Assembly: GCA_963817435.1 (NCBI GenBank)
Contig: CAWFNY010000002.1
Span: 434,001 to 498,000 of the forward strand
Length of the DNA stretch: 64,000 bases
Reading direction: 5' to 3'
From: JADJOM01 sp963817435
Lineage (GTDB): Bacteria; Gemmatimonadota; Gemmatimonadetes; Gemmatimonadales; GWC2-71-9
Shown one piece after another: positions 24,692-32,889 of this stretch. The first letter of the stretch is position 1. The number at the start of each line of letters is the position of its first letter. A model generated the notes under the pieces. That model had not been told where the DNA came from. It ran no database searches and worked only from the letters and a program-made list of their open reading frames with translations. The translations under genes and the position numbers were made by a program.

Positions 24692-25654
24692 GTGCCGAGT
24701 CAGCGCCCGGCGATCCTGATTGACCCTCATCCCCAACCTCCACGGTCCACGGTGCGCCTCGTCTTCTTCGGCACGGACGGTCCGCTCTCCGTTCATGCCC
24801 TCCGCGCGATCGGGCCCGACCACGATATCGTGGGCGTCGTGCGCGCGGTGCCGAAGCCGCTCCACCCTCCTCGCGAGCCGACCGCACGCCGCCTCGCCCG
24901 CAAGGTGGCGCGGACGCTGGGCTGGCGCCGGGCACCGGCCCTGTCCCGCCTCGCCCGGTCGCTGCACGCACCGGTCTGGGAGACCCGTTCGGGGAGGGAT
25001 CCCGTGATCGCCTCGCATATCGCCGCGGCACGGCCGGACCTCATCTGCATCACCGGCTTTCCCTGGTTGCTGGGCCCGGAGCTGCTGGCGATACCGCCGG
25101 CGGGCGCCCTCAACGCCCATGCGGCACTCCTGCCGCGTCACCGGGGTCCGCTCCCTCTCTTCTGGATCTACTATCACGACGACCGGCAGACCGGCGTGAC
25201 GGTGCACCGGGTCACGGAGGAGGCGGACGCCGGCGACATCCTCGCCCAGACGACCTTCGCCCTGCCCCGCGGGTTCCCGGTGGAAGCGCTGAACCGGCTC
25301 AACGCCGAGCGGGGCGCGGCGCTGCTTCGCGGCACGCTCGCGGAGTTCGCGGCAGGCCGCGCCGTCGCGCGGCCCCAGGACGAGCGAGGGGCCACCCTCG
25401 CGCCGATGGTCCACGCCGGCGCGCGCATGATCGACTTCAAGGAGTGGGAGGTGGAGCGGGTGTGGCACTTCTGCGCCGGACTCTTCCCGCGCTTCATCGA
25501 GCCGCTGACGGCGGAGGACGGCTCTCCGCTGCAGTACGGCGGCGTGCTGGGCTATGAGACCGGCGCCACGGTCGCCGCTCCCGGCACCGTGACGCGCGCG
25601 CCCCACGGCTTCGATCTGCACTGCCTGGGCGGCCGGGTACGCCTCAGCCGATGA
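24692..25654 (+). CDS. Formyltransferase-family protein (methionyl-tRNA formyltransferase-like)
   Basis: 320 aa from GTG 24692, chosen because AGGAG lies 5 nt upstream; an ATG at 24596 would add 32 residues. N-terminal LVFFGTDGPLSVHALRAI is the family start. Catalytic Asn-His-Asp are present: N141 and H143 in LNAHAALLPRHRGPLP, D179 in EEADAGDIL. These transfer a formyl group from 10-formyl-tetrahydrofolate to an amine. It is more diverged than the housekeeping Fmt and sits in the peptide locus, so it may formylate the peptide or an amino-sugar; this is inference. Forms an operon with asnB. Confidence 0.75.
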   Translation: MPSQRPAILIDPHPQPPRSTVRLVFFGTDGPLSVHALRAIGPDHDIVGVVRAVPKPLHPPREPTARRLARKVARTLGWRRAPALSRLARSLHAPVWETRSGRDPVIASHIAAARPDLICITGFPWLLGPELLAIPPAGALNAHAALLPRHRGPLPLFWIYYHDDRQTGVTVHRVTEEADAGDILAQTTFALPRGFPVEALNRLNAERGAALLRGTLAEFAAGRAVARPQDERGATLAPMVHAGARMIDFKEWEVERVWHFCAGLFPRFIEPLTAEDGSPLQYGGVLGYETGATVAAPGTVTRAPHGFDLHCLGGRVRLSR

Positions 25655-25670
25655 CGGAGCTCCGTTAGGC

Positions 25671-27566
25671 ATGTGCGGCATCGCCGGCTTCATCACCCGC
25701 GCCTGGTCGGAGGCGCAGCGCGATGCGCTCGGCCGCGCGCTGGACGGCCTGCGCCATCGCGGCCCCGACGACGCGGGCATCGTCATGCTCCCCGCGACCC
25801 CGGTCGCCGGCCAGCCCGCCATCGGCCTGGGCAACCGGCGCCTCGCGATCCTCGACCTGTCTCCCGCCGGTCATCAGCCGATGACCACCGTCGACGGGCG
25901 CTACACCATCGCCTACAACGGGGAGCTCTACAACTACCGCGAACTGCGCACGGAACTCGAGCGCCTCGGCCGCGGCTTCCGTTCGGAGAGCGACACCGAG
26001 GTATTGCTCCAGGCCTTCGCCGAGTGGGGAACCGCCGTGCTCCCGCGACTGGTGGGGATGTTCGCCTTCGCGATCCATGACCGGCTGGAGCGACAGGTCC
26101 TGCTGGTGCGCGATCCCTTCGGGATCAAGCCGCTGTATTACGCCGTCCACAACGACGCCCTGGTCTTCGCCTCGGAGATCCCCGCCCTGCTCGAGTTCCC
26201 GGGCGTGAGCCGGGATGTCGATCCCCGGCACTACTACGACTTCCTCGCCTCGGGAAATACCGACTACGGCGGCGGAACGCTGTTCGCCGACGTCCGGCAG
26301 CTCCCGGCCGCGCATCAACTTCTCGTCAGGCTCGATGCGCCCGATGCCGGCACCCCGGAGCCGTACTGGGATCTCGACCTGAGCGAAGAACGGGACTGCA
26401 GCTTCGACGAGGCCGTCGCGCTGGTGCGCGAAGCCTTCCTGCTGAGCATGCGCCTCCACCTGCGAAGCGACGTGCCGCTCGGCTTCGCGCTCTCCGGCGG
26501 CATCGACTCCTCGGCGGTCGTCGCCAGCGCGCGGCACCTGCTCGGGCCGGGCGCGGCGCTCCACACCTTCAGCTTCATTCCGGACGACCCGCTCATCGAC
26601 GAGCGCCAGCACGTCGACGCGGTGGTGGCCGCCACCGGCGCGACATCACACGTCCTCCGGCTCGCGGCGGACGACCTGCGACGCGACATCGACCGCCTCT
26701 CGGAGGTCCAGGCGGAACCGTTCGCGAGTCCCGTGATCTACGCCCAGTACCGGGTCCTCGGCCTCGCCCGCGAGCATGGCATGAAGGTGGTCCTCGGCGG
26801 CCAGGGGGCCGACGAGATGCTCGCCGGGTACGACCGCTACCTGCCGGCGCGGCTGGCCTCGCTGCTCCGCCAGGGCCACTGGCTGCGCGCGCTGCGCGCC
26901 GCGCGACGATCGGTCACACCCTACAGCGGCGGCGCGGCCAGCGCGCTCCGGATCGCGGCGGGGTACGCGCTTCCGGCGTCGCTCTACGTGCCGGCCCGTG
27001 CCCTCTGGCGCGACTTTCGGGGAAGACAGGCCTGGCTCGACGCGCCCTGGTTCGCGGAACGCGGCGTCGGACCGGCACCGATCTGGGCCCCACGCGGACG
27101 CCGGGTGCTTCGCGAAATGCTGGCCCACAACCTTCGCGAATCCCAGATCCAGGCGCTGATGCGCTACGAGGACCGCAACGCGATGGCGTTCTCGCTCGAG
27201 AACCGGGTGCCGTTCCTCAACCCGGCACTGGTGCAACTCCTCTTTTCGCTGCCCGAGGAGTACCTTCTCGCGAGTGATGGCACCCGGAAGGCGGTCTTCC
27301 GGCAGGCGATGCGCGGCATCGTGCCCGACCAGGTGCTCGACCGTCGCGACAAGATCGGCTTCTCGGTGCCGATGCGGGCCTGGTTCGTCGCCCTCACGCC
27401 GTGGATCAGCGAACGGCTCGCGCATGTCGGCGGCCTGCCGGGGATCGAGAGCGCCGAGGTCGCGCGGCGCTGGAGCGGCAGCGGGGGCAGCACCGATCCC
27501 TATCTCGTCTGGCGCTGCGTGAGCCTGAGCACCTGGGCCGAGCGGTTCGGCGCCCGGTTTGTCTGA
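25671..27566 (+). CDS. asnB: Glutamine-hydrolysing asparagine synthase (AsnB family)
   Basis: 631 aa. N-terminal glutaminase domain starts MCGIAGFI with nucleophile Cys2, followed by HRGPDD and YNGELYNY. The synthetase domain has the PP-loop LSGGIDSSAVVA and KVVLGGQGADEMLAGYDRY. All catalytic elements are present, so it makes Asn or transfers ammonia to another carboxylate. Lasso peptide cyclases (C proteins) belong to this family and are found with PqqD-like proteins. Since it sits 16 bp after the formyltransferase in the peptide locus, a tailoring role is as likely as plain Asn synthesis; nothing in the sequence decides this. Confidence 0.85.
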   Translation: MCGIAGFITRAWSEAQRDALGRALDGLRHRGPDDAGIVMLPATPVAGQPAIGLGNRRLAILDLSPAGHQPMTTVDGRYTIAYNGELYNYRELRTELERLGRGFRSESDTEVLLQAFAEWGTAVLPRLVGMFAFAIHDRLERQVLLVRDPFGIKPLYYAVHNDALVFASEIPALLEFPGVSRDVDPRHYYDFLASGNTDYGGGTLFADVRQLPAAHQLLVRLDAPDAGTPEPYWDLDLSEERDCSFDEAVALVREAFLLSMRLHLRSDVPLGFALSGGIDSSAVVASARHLLGPGAALHTFSFIPDDPLIDERQHVDAVVAATGATSHVLRLAADDLRRDIDRLSEVQAEPFASPVIYAQYRVLGLAREHGMKVVLGGQGADEMLAGYDRYLPARLASLLRQGHWLRALRAARRSVTPYSGGAASALRIAAGYALPASLYVPARALWRDFRGRQAWLDAPWFAERGVGPAPIWAPRGRRVLREMLAHNLRESQIQALMRYEDRNAMAFSLENRVPFLNPALVQLLFSLPEEYLLASDGTRKAVFRQAMRGIVPDQVLDRRDKIGFSVPMRAWFVALTPWISERLAHVGGLPGIESAEVARRWSGSGGSTDPYLVWRCVSLSTWAERFGARFV

Positions 27567-27606
27567 CCGGGCCGCGCGGCCCCATCATCCGGTCGAGAGG
27601 AGCATG

Positions 27607-27828
27607 ATGTCCAACGCGCCGCTGGTCCCCCAGGAGGAGTCCGGCACCGAGTGGATCGACGAACTGACGGACAGCCAGTGCATGGAAGTCTTCTGGCTCT
27701 ACGTCGATCCGCCCGAGCCGTTCCTCGAGCGGTTTCCCCCCGCCCTGCTCGGACGCGCGCTGCGTCAGGCGCTCCGGGAGGTCGCCGGTCGCTTCCCTCC
27801 GCCGACCAGCCGGCCGGGTGCCACATGA
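27607..27828 (+). CDS. Small conserved-looking hypothetical protein (73 aa)
   Basis: 73 aa from ATG 27607; the upstream ATG 27604 is too close to AGGAG at 27598-27602. The protein is rich in acidic residues and Trp: EWIDELTDSQCMEVFWLYVD then helices ALLGRALRQALREVAGRF. No family recognised. Its stop overlaps the start of the gamma-glutamyltransferase (ATGA), so it is translated with it; this coupling and the ribosome-binding site make it a real gene. Confidence 0.55.
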   Translation: MSNAPLVPQEESGTEWIDELTDSQCMEVFWLYVDPPEPFLERFPPALLGRALRQALREVAGRFPPPTSRPGAT

Positions 27829-29498
27829 AGCCGTTCACTCTTCTTCCATTGGCCCTGCTGCTCTGCATGCCGCCGGACGCCGCCGCCCAATCGCCTCGCC
27901 CCTCCACGCTCGCGGGGCGTTCCCCCGTGTATGCGCCGCATGGCGTCATCGCGACGAGCCAGCCGCTGGCGAGCGCCGCCGGACTCGACGTGCTCGAGCG
28001 TGGCGGCAACGCGATCGATGCCGCGGTGACGGCGGCGGCCGTGCTGGCTCTGGTCGAGCCCCACATGACCGGCATCGGCGGCGACATGTTCGCGCTGGTC
28101 TGGTCGGCGAAGGAACATCGGCTCGTCGGCCTCAACGCGAGCGGCCGGTCGGGAGCGGGGATGACCCGCGAGGCGCTGCTCGCGCGGGGGCGCACCGAGG
28201 TACCGATCGATGGCGCGGAGCCGATCACGGTCCCCGGCGCCCTGAGTGGCTGGGCCGCCCTGCTCCAGCGGTACGGCACCATCACGCTCGCCCAGGCGCT
28301 CGCACCCGCGATCCGTCTCGCCGAGGAGGGATTTCCCATCTCCCCGATCATCGCGCGGCAATGGGGCGAGGAGATCGAGCGCCTGAAGAAGGACGACGGC
28401 GCGCGCGCGACCTTTCTGATCGACGGGGTCCGCACCCCGCGGGCGGGGGAGTGGTTCCGGAACCCCGACCTCGCCCGGTCCTTCCGCGCGATCGCACAGC
28501 ACGGCCCGGCGGAACTGTACGGCGGTGCCCTGGGGCAGCGTATCGTCGAGCGGGTGCATGCGCTCGGCGGCTTCCTCACCCTCGATGATCTGCGGAGGCA
28601 GAAGGCGGAGTGGGTGCAGCCGATCTCGGTGCCCTTCCGGGGCTACCGGGTCTGGGAGCTTCCGCCCAACAACCAGGGCATCGCGGTGCTGGAGATGCTC
28701 CGGATACTCGAGCCGGACGATCTGGCTTCACTGGGTCACAATTCGGCCCCCTACCTGCACCGCCTCATCGAAGCGAAGAAGCTCGCCTTTGCGGACCTCG
28801 CGAGGTTCATCGGCGACCCCGCCGCGATGACCACACCGGTCGAGCACCTCGTCTCGGACGACTTCATCGCGGAGCGGCGGGCGCGGCTCGACGACTCTAA
28901 GGCGGCGGAACGGGTGGAGCCGGGACCGGCGGCCAGCAGGAGCGAGACGATCTACCTCACCGCCGCCGATGCGGAAGGCAACATGGTTTCGTTCATCAAC
29001 AGCAACTTCGAGGCGTTCGGCTCCACGGTCGTGGCACCGGGGACGGGATTCGCCCTGCAGGACCGGGGCGCGGGCTTCACCCTGGAGGCTGGCCTTCCCA
29101 ACACGGTCGCCCCGGGCAAGAAGCCGTTCCACACCCTGATCCCGGGCTTCGTCACCCGCACCACCGCCGGTGGCGACGAACCGTATCTGAGCTTCGGGGT
29201 GATGGGAGGTTCGATGCAGCCGCAGGGCCATCTGCAGGTGCTGCTCAACCTGCTGGTCTTCGGCATGGACGTGCAGCAGGCGGCGGATGCCCCGCGCTTC
29301 CGGCACCTCAACGCCCTTACTGTGGCCCTCGAGGCGCCGATCTCCGATTCGGTGCGCGACGCCCTCCGGGCGCTCGGGCACACGGTCGTCGAGCTTCCGT
29401 CCGACAATGCCGGCGGGGCGCAATTGATACTCCGGCTCCCGCGGGGGTACGTGGCCGGATCCGATCCCCGAAAGGACGGCATGGCCATCGGCTATTGA
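27825..29498 (+). CDS. Gamma-glutamyltransferase (Ntn-type, secreted)
   Basis: 557 aa from ATG 27825, overlapping the 73-aa gene. Residues 1-22 form a signal peptide (KPFTLLPLALLLCMPPDAAAQ). The large-subunit start has VIATSQPLASAAGLDVLERGGNAIDAAV and EPHMTGIGGDMFAL. Thr375 in SETIYLTAADAEGNMVSF is at the position of the autocatalytic Thr (family T-x-H/Y-x-S/T). C-terminal GVMGGSMQPQGHLQVL and PRF are also typical. It would split gamma-glutamyl amide bonds, for example of glutathione, in the periplasm. Possibly unrelated to the peptide locus, but co-transcribed with its plus-strand half. Confidence 0.85.
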   Translation: MKPFTLLPLALLLCMPPDAAAQSPRPSTLAGRSPVYAPHGVIATSQPLASAAGLDVLERGGNAIDAAVTAAAVLALVEPHMTGIGGDMFALVWSAKEHRLVGLNASGRSGAGMTREALLARGRTEVPIDGAEPITVPGALSGWAALLQRYGTITLAQALAPAIRLAEEGFPISPIIARQWGEEIERLKKDDGARATFLIDGVRTPRAGEWFRNPDLARSFRAIAQHGPAELYGGALGQRIVERVHALGGFLTLDDLRRQKAEWVQPISVPFRGYRVWELPPNNQGIAVLEMLRILEPDDLASLGHNSAPYLHRLIEAKKLAFADLARFIGDPAAMTTPVEHLVSDDFIAERRARLDDSKAAERVEPGPAASRSETIYLTAADAEGNMVSFINSNFEAFGSTVVAPGTGFALQDRGAGFTLEAGLPNTVAPGKKPFHTLIPGFVTRTTAGGDEPYLSFGVMGGSMQPQGHLQVLLNLLVFGMDVQQAADAPRFRHLNALTVALEAPISDSVRDALRALGHTVVELPSDNAGGAQLILRLPRGYVAGSDPRKDGMAIGY

Positions 29499-29563
29499 GC
29501 TATGCAGGTTGTCAGGCACGCTTCATGGCCGCTTCACTGCCGGCGATCATATTGCCCCCATAT

Positions 29564-29579
29564 CGTGCCCCTTGGCACG
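29564..29579 (+). other. Small 5'-UTR hairpin before outer-membrane protein
   Basis: CGTGCC (29564-29569), loop CCTT, GGCACG (29574-29579): a 6-bp stem (7 with the flanking T-A pair) located 22 nt before the ATG of the next gene. Could affect mRNA stability or translation; no known family. Confidence 0.3.
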
Positions 29580-29601
29580 AGGCATCAACCGGGAGGCAAT
29601 C

Positions 29602-30138
29602 ATGAAACGAATCACGTGTATCGCCCTTGCGGCCCTGGCCTTCATCTCCACCGCGGCGCAGGCCCAGGCGGGTGTGGAACTTCACCTTGGGGGCGGCATC
29701 ACCCAGCCGACCGGCAACTTCAACGATGCGGCCAAGACCGGCTGGCATGGGCTGGCAACCATCGCCGTGGTACCGAGTCACTCACCGTTCGCGATCCAGG
29801 CCTCGGCGCTCTATGGTGAGGACAAGTTCAAGGTCGGCGGCGGGAAGTGGAAGATGTTCGGCGGTCTGGGCGAAATCCGGTTCGATCTCAGCACCAGCGG
29901 GAAGTCGAGAGGCTACCTCATGGCGGGTGGCGGCCTCTTCAACGTGAAGGCCACCCCGACCGGCGGACCGGCATCCAGCAACACCAAGGGCGCCTTCGAC
30001 GGCGGCGCCGGATTCGCCTACATGGCGGGTCCGGAGGTCGGCGTGTTTATCGAGGCCCGGTACGTGAACGTGCTCCTCAACGGCCCCGACATCGCGTTCA
30101 TTCCGGTGACGTTCGGATTTCGCCTCGCGCTCAAGTAG
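29602..30138 (+). CDS. Outer-membrane beta-barrel protein (porin-like, small)
   Basis: 178 aa from ATG 29602, preceded by GGGAGG at 29591-29596. A signal peptide (KRITCIALAALAFISTAAQAQA) is followed by alternating amphipathic beta strands with Gly/aromatic turns (GVELHLGGGITQPTGNFND, GYLMAGGGLFNVKA, VGVFIEARYVNVLL) and a terminal barrel strand FIPVTFGFRLALK. Eight-strand barrel size; matches small surface barrel proteins such as OmpW/OmpX-like families. Function unassigned. Confidence 0.75.
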   Translation: MKRITCIALAALAFISTAAQAQAGVELHLGGGITQPTGNFNDAAKTGWHGLATIAVVPSHSPFAIQASALYGEDKFKVGGGKWKMFGGLGEIRFDLSTSGKSRGYLMAGGGLFNVKATPTGGPASSNTKGAFDGGAGFAYMAGPEVGVFIEARYVNVLLNGPDIAFIPVTFGFRLALK

Positions 30139-30162
30139 TCCGAGCCCTGCTTCCGCGTCGCC

Positions 30163-30193
30163 ACGGCCGCTCCCAGGGGAGCGGCCGTCTCCG
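30163..30193 (+). terminator. Terminator after the outer-membrane protein gene
   Basis: ACGGCCGCTCC (30163-30173) pairs perfectly with GGAGCGGCCGT (30178-30188) across a 4-nt CAGG loop. Only a short T-run (CTCCGTTT) follows. It starts 25 bp after the stop. Confidence 0.75.
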
Positions 30194-30259
30194 TTTGGGG
30201 TCCGGCGAGCGTCGTCCCGCGGTGGCTCGCCTGCGAGCCCGGACTTATCATCCTCCCCC

Positions 30260-31042
30260 ATGCCTCCCCTGCTCCTCGATTTCACCCGCATCTCGGTCGC
30301 GCGCGGCGACGCGACGGTGCTTCATGACATCACCCTGCGCATCGGCATCGGCGAGCATGTCGCGATCCTGGGCCCGAACGGATGCGGGAAGTCCACCCTG
30401 ATCAAGACCATCATCCGCGAGTGCTACCCGCTGCGCCGGCCGGGATCGTCGCTGTCGATTCTCGGGCAGCCGACCTGGCACCTGCTCGAGCTGCGCCGGC
30501 AGCTCGGCATCGTGACGCATGACCTGCTGCTGCACGCGACGGAGGGGCTCACCGGATTCGAGCTGGTCGTCTCGGGGTATTTCAATAGTGTCGGCGTCTG
30601 GCGCCTGCGGCAGCAGATCACTCCGGAGATGACGGCGAGCGCCCTCCACGCGCTGGACCGGATGGAAGCCGGCCATCTCGCCGATCGCGAAGTGAGCGCG
30701 ATGTCGTCGGGGGAGGCGCGCCGGGTGCAGATCGCCCGCGCCCTCGTGCATGCGCCGCTCGCGCTGCTGCTCGACGAGCCGAGCGCGAATCTCGACCTCG
30801 CGGCGCAGCAGGAATTGCGGGAGATACTCCGGCGCCTTGCGGCCACCGGCACTGGCCTCCTGCTGGTGACCCATCACCTGGGCGACATCATCCCCGAAGT
30901 TGAGCGCGTCATCTTCCTGCGTGAGGGCCGGGTGATCGAAGACGGGCCCAGGCAGGAACTGCTGACGGCCGCCCGCCTCACGTCCCTGTTCGGCGTCCCG
31001 GTGGCCGTCGCCGAGCGGGATGGCTACTACCATGCGTGGTGA
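30260..31042 (+). CDS. ABC transporter ATP-binding protein (orphan, ModF/YlmA-like)
   Basis: 260 aa. Single nucleotide-binding domain: Walker A GPNGCGKST (about 39-47), Q-loop region, ABC signature MSSGEARRVQIARAL, Walker B ALLLDEPSANLD and the switch His in LLLVTHHLGDII. No membrane or binding-protein gene is next to it, so it may pair with a distant permease, or act without one as in YlmA/ModF-like ATPases. Flanking terminator and repeat show that it is expressed alone. Confidence 0.85.
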   Translation: MPPLLLDFTRISVARGDATVLHDITLRIGIGEHVAILGPNGCGKSTLIKTIIRECYPLRRPGSSLSILGQPTWHLLELRRQLGIVTHDLLLHATEGLTGFELVVSGYFNSVGVWRLRQQITPEMTASALHALDRMEAGHLADREVSAMSSGEARRVQIARALVHAPLALLLDEPSANLDLAAQQELREILRRLAATGTGLLLVTHHLGDIIPEVERVIFLREGRVIEDGPRQELLTAARLTSLFGVPVAVAERDGYYHAW

Positions 31043-31061
31043 AGTCCCGATGAGTGCCGGA

Positions 31062-31095
31062 GGATTCGTGGGTCGCTTCGCTCGCTCGGGCTGAC
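31062..31095. repeat. Second copy of CGCTCGGGCTGAC intergenic repeat
   Basis: CGCTTCGCTCGCTCGGGCTGAC after the ABC gene resembles the copy at 6814-6833, same strand orientation. The core CGCTCGGGCTGAC is identical; the arms differ. Confidence 0.45.
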
Positions 31096-31177
31096 AGCGG
31101 CGGCGAGTCCCCGGGGTCGTTATCATCTACCCTGTGAAAACGCCCCTTTTCCGGCCCCGCACGCCGGCGGATTCCCG

Positions 31178-32794
31178 ATGACGGTCCCCGGCCAGGCCCC
31201 CGCTGATCTCCGCGAGCTCGAAGACCAGGTCGCCCGCCGGCGGACCTTCGCCATCATCAGTCACCCTGACGCCGGCAAGACGACGCTCACCGAGAAGCTG
31301 CTGCTCTTCGGTGGCGCGCTGCATCTCGCGGGCGCGGTGAAGTCACGCCACGCGGCACGCCACGTCACCTCCGACTGGATGGAGCTGGAGCGGCAGCGCG
31401 GCATCTCGATCACCTCCAGCGTGCTGCAGTTCGACTACGCCGGCTGCCGGGTCAATCTGCTCGACACCCCCGGTCACCAGGACTTCTCCGAAGACACCTA
31501 TCGCACCCTGGTGGCGGCGGACAGCGCCGTCATGCTGCTCGACAACCGCAAAGGCGTCGAAGAGCGGACGCGGCAGCTCTTCGAGGTCTGCAAGCGGCGC
31601 CGGATGCCGATCGTCACCTTCGTCAACAAGTGCGACCGCGCCGGCGCCGATCCCATCGAGCTGCTCGGCGACGTGGAGCGGGACCTCGGCATCGCCACCT
31701 CGCCGATGACCTGGCCCGTCTATCACGAGGGCAGCTTCGCGGGCGTTGTCGACCGCCGGACGACCACCGTCCTCCTCTTCGACCGGAGCGCCGACCACGG
31801 CGCGAGCCGCACTCACAGCACCCGGTACGCGCTGACCGATCCGGTACTCGCGGAACGGCTGGGCGCCTCCGTCGTGCAGCAGCTCACCGACGAGATTCAC
31901 CTGCTCGACGGCGCCGGCCATCCCTTCTCGCGCGAGGAGTTTCTCGCGGGACGGCTGTCGCCGGTGTACTTCGGCAGCGCGCTCAACAACTTCGGCGTCG
32001 AGGCGTTCCTTCAGGACTTCCTGGAGCTTGCACCGCCACCGGTCGCGCGCGAGTCCACCATCGGGCCAGTGACGCCAACGTCCCCGGAGTTCACCGGCTT
32101 CGTCTTCAAGATCCAGGCGAACATGGACCCGCGGCATCGCGACCGCGTGGCCTTCGTGCGGATCTGTTCGGGGCACTTCGAGGCGGGGATGGATGTGAAG
32201 CAGACCCGCACCGGGCGCACCATCCGGCTCGCGAGCCCGCAGCAGTTCCTCGCGCGGGAGCGCACCGCCATCGAAGAGGCGTGGCCGGGCGACGTCATCG
32301 GCGTCATGGATCGCGGCAACCTGCGCATCGGGGACACGCTCTCGGCGGCGGGCAATCTCGAGTTCCAGGGGATTCCGCGCTTCCCGCCCGAGCACTTCGC
32401 GCAGGTGTATCCGGCCGATCCGCTGCGCCGCAAGCAGCTCGACACCGGGCTCCGTGAACTCTCGGAAGAGGGTGCCGCCCAGGTCTTCTACGCCGAGAGC
32501 GAGACCGGACCGGCGCCGATCGTGGGGGCGGTGGGGCAGCTCCAGTTCGATGTGATGCTGTTCCGGCTTACCAACGAGTACGGTGCCCCCTGCCGCTTCG
32601 AGCCGATCGGCTATCGCTTCCCGCGCTGGGTGACCGGCCCCGCCGCCGCCATCGAACGCGCCGGCAATGCGCGCGGACGGCTGCGACTCTACGACACCAA
32701 GGGCGCACCGCTCCTGCTGTTCGAGAACGAGTGGTCGCTCCGCTGGGCGCTCGAGAACGAGAAGGAACTCAAGTTCCACGACGTGGCACCGTAG
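31178..32794 (+). CDS. prfC: Peptide chain release factor 3
   Basis: 538 aa, normal RF3 length. Translational GTPase that removes RF1/RF2 from the ribosome after termination. G1 SHPDAGKTTLTEK (about 28-40), switch-I QRGISITSS, G3 DTPGHQDFSEDTYR, G4 NKCDR, and an RF3-specific domain (FVFKIQANMDPRHRDRVAFVR). The signature MELERQRGISITSSV distinguishes it from EF-G. It ends at the first unit of an 8-bp repeat. Confidence 0.95.
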   Translation: MTVPGQAPADLRELEDQVARRRTFAIISHPDAGKTTLTEKLLLFGGALHLAGAVKSRHAARHVTSDWMELERQRGISITSSVLQFDYAGCRVNLLDTPGHQDFSEDTYRTLVAADSAVMLLDNRKGVEERTRQLFEVCKRRRMPIVTFVNKCDRAGADPIELLGDVERDLGIATSPMTWPVYHEGSFAGVVDRRTTTVLLFDRSADHGASRTHSTRYALTDPVLAERLGASVVQQLTDEIHLLDGAGHPFSREEFLAGRLSPVYFGSALNNFGVEAFLQDFLELAPPPVARESTIGPVTPTSPEFTGFVFKIQANMDPRHRDRVAFVRICSGHFEAGMDVKQTRTGRTIRLASPQQFLARERTAIEEAWPGDVIGVMDRGNLRIGDTLSAAGNLEFQGIPRFPPEHFAQVYPADPLRRKQLDTGLRELSEEGAAQVFYAESETGPAPIVGAVGQLQFDVMLFRLTNEYGAPCRFEPIGYRFPRWVTGPAAAIERAGNARGRLRLYDTKGAPLLLFENEWSLRWALENEKELKFHDVAP

Positions 32795-32817
32795 GCGGAA
32801 GGGCGGACAGGCGGACA
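32794..32817 (+). repeat. Three tandem 8-bp units (GGCGGAAG/GGCGGACA)
   Basis: GGCGGAAG, GGCGGACA and GGCGGACA are contiguous with a period of 8; the first overlaps the prfC stop codon. The same unit recurs as larger inverted arrays at 34613-34729. Confidence 0.6.
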
Positions 32818-32889
32818 GTGGGAGCAGCTTGCTGCGACCCGGGCGCGAGGGAGGGCGTGAAGGCGGACGAGTAACAGGCGTCTGGATCT

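Noticed and set aside
23045..27566. Typical lasso peptide cluster
   Set aside because: PqqD-like, AsnB and peptide are present, but no transglutaminase-like B2 protease and no acidic ring residue in the peptide's presumed core.
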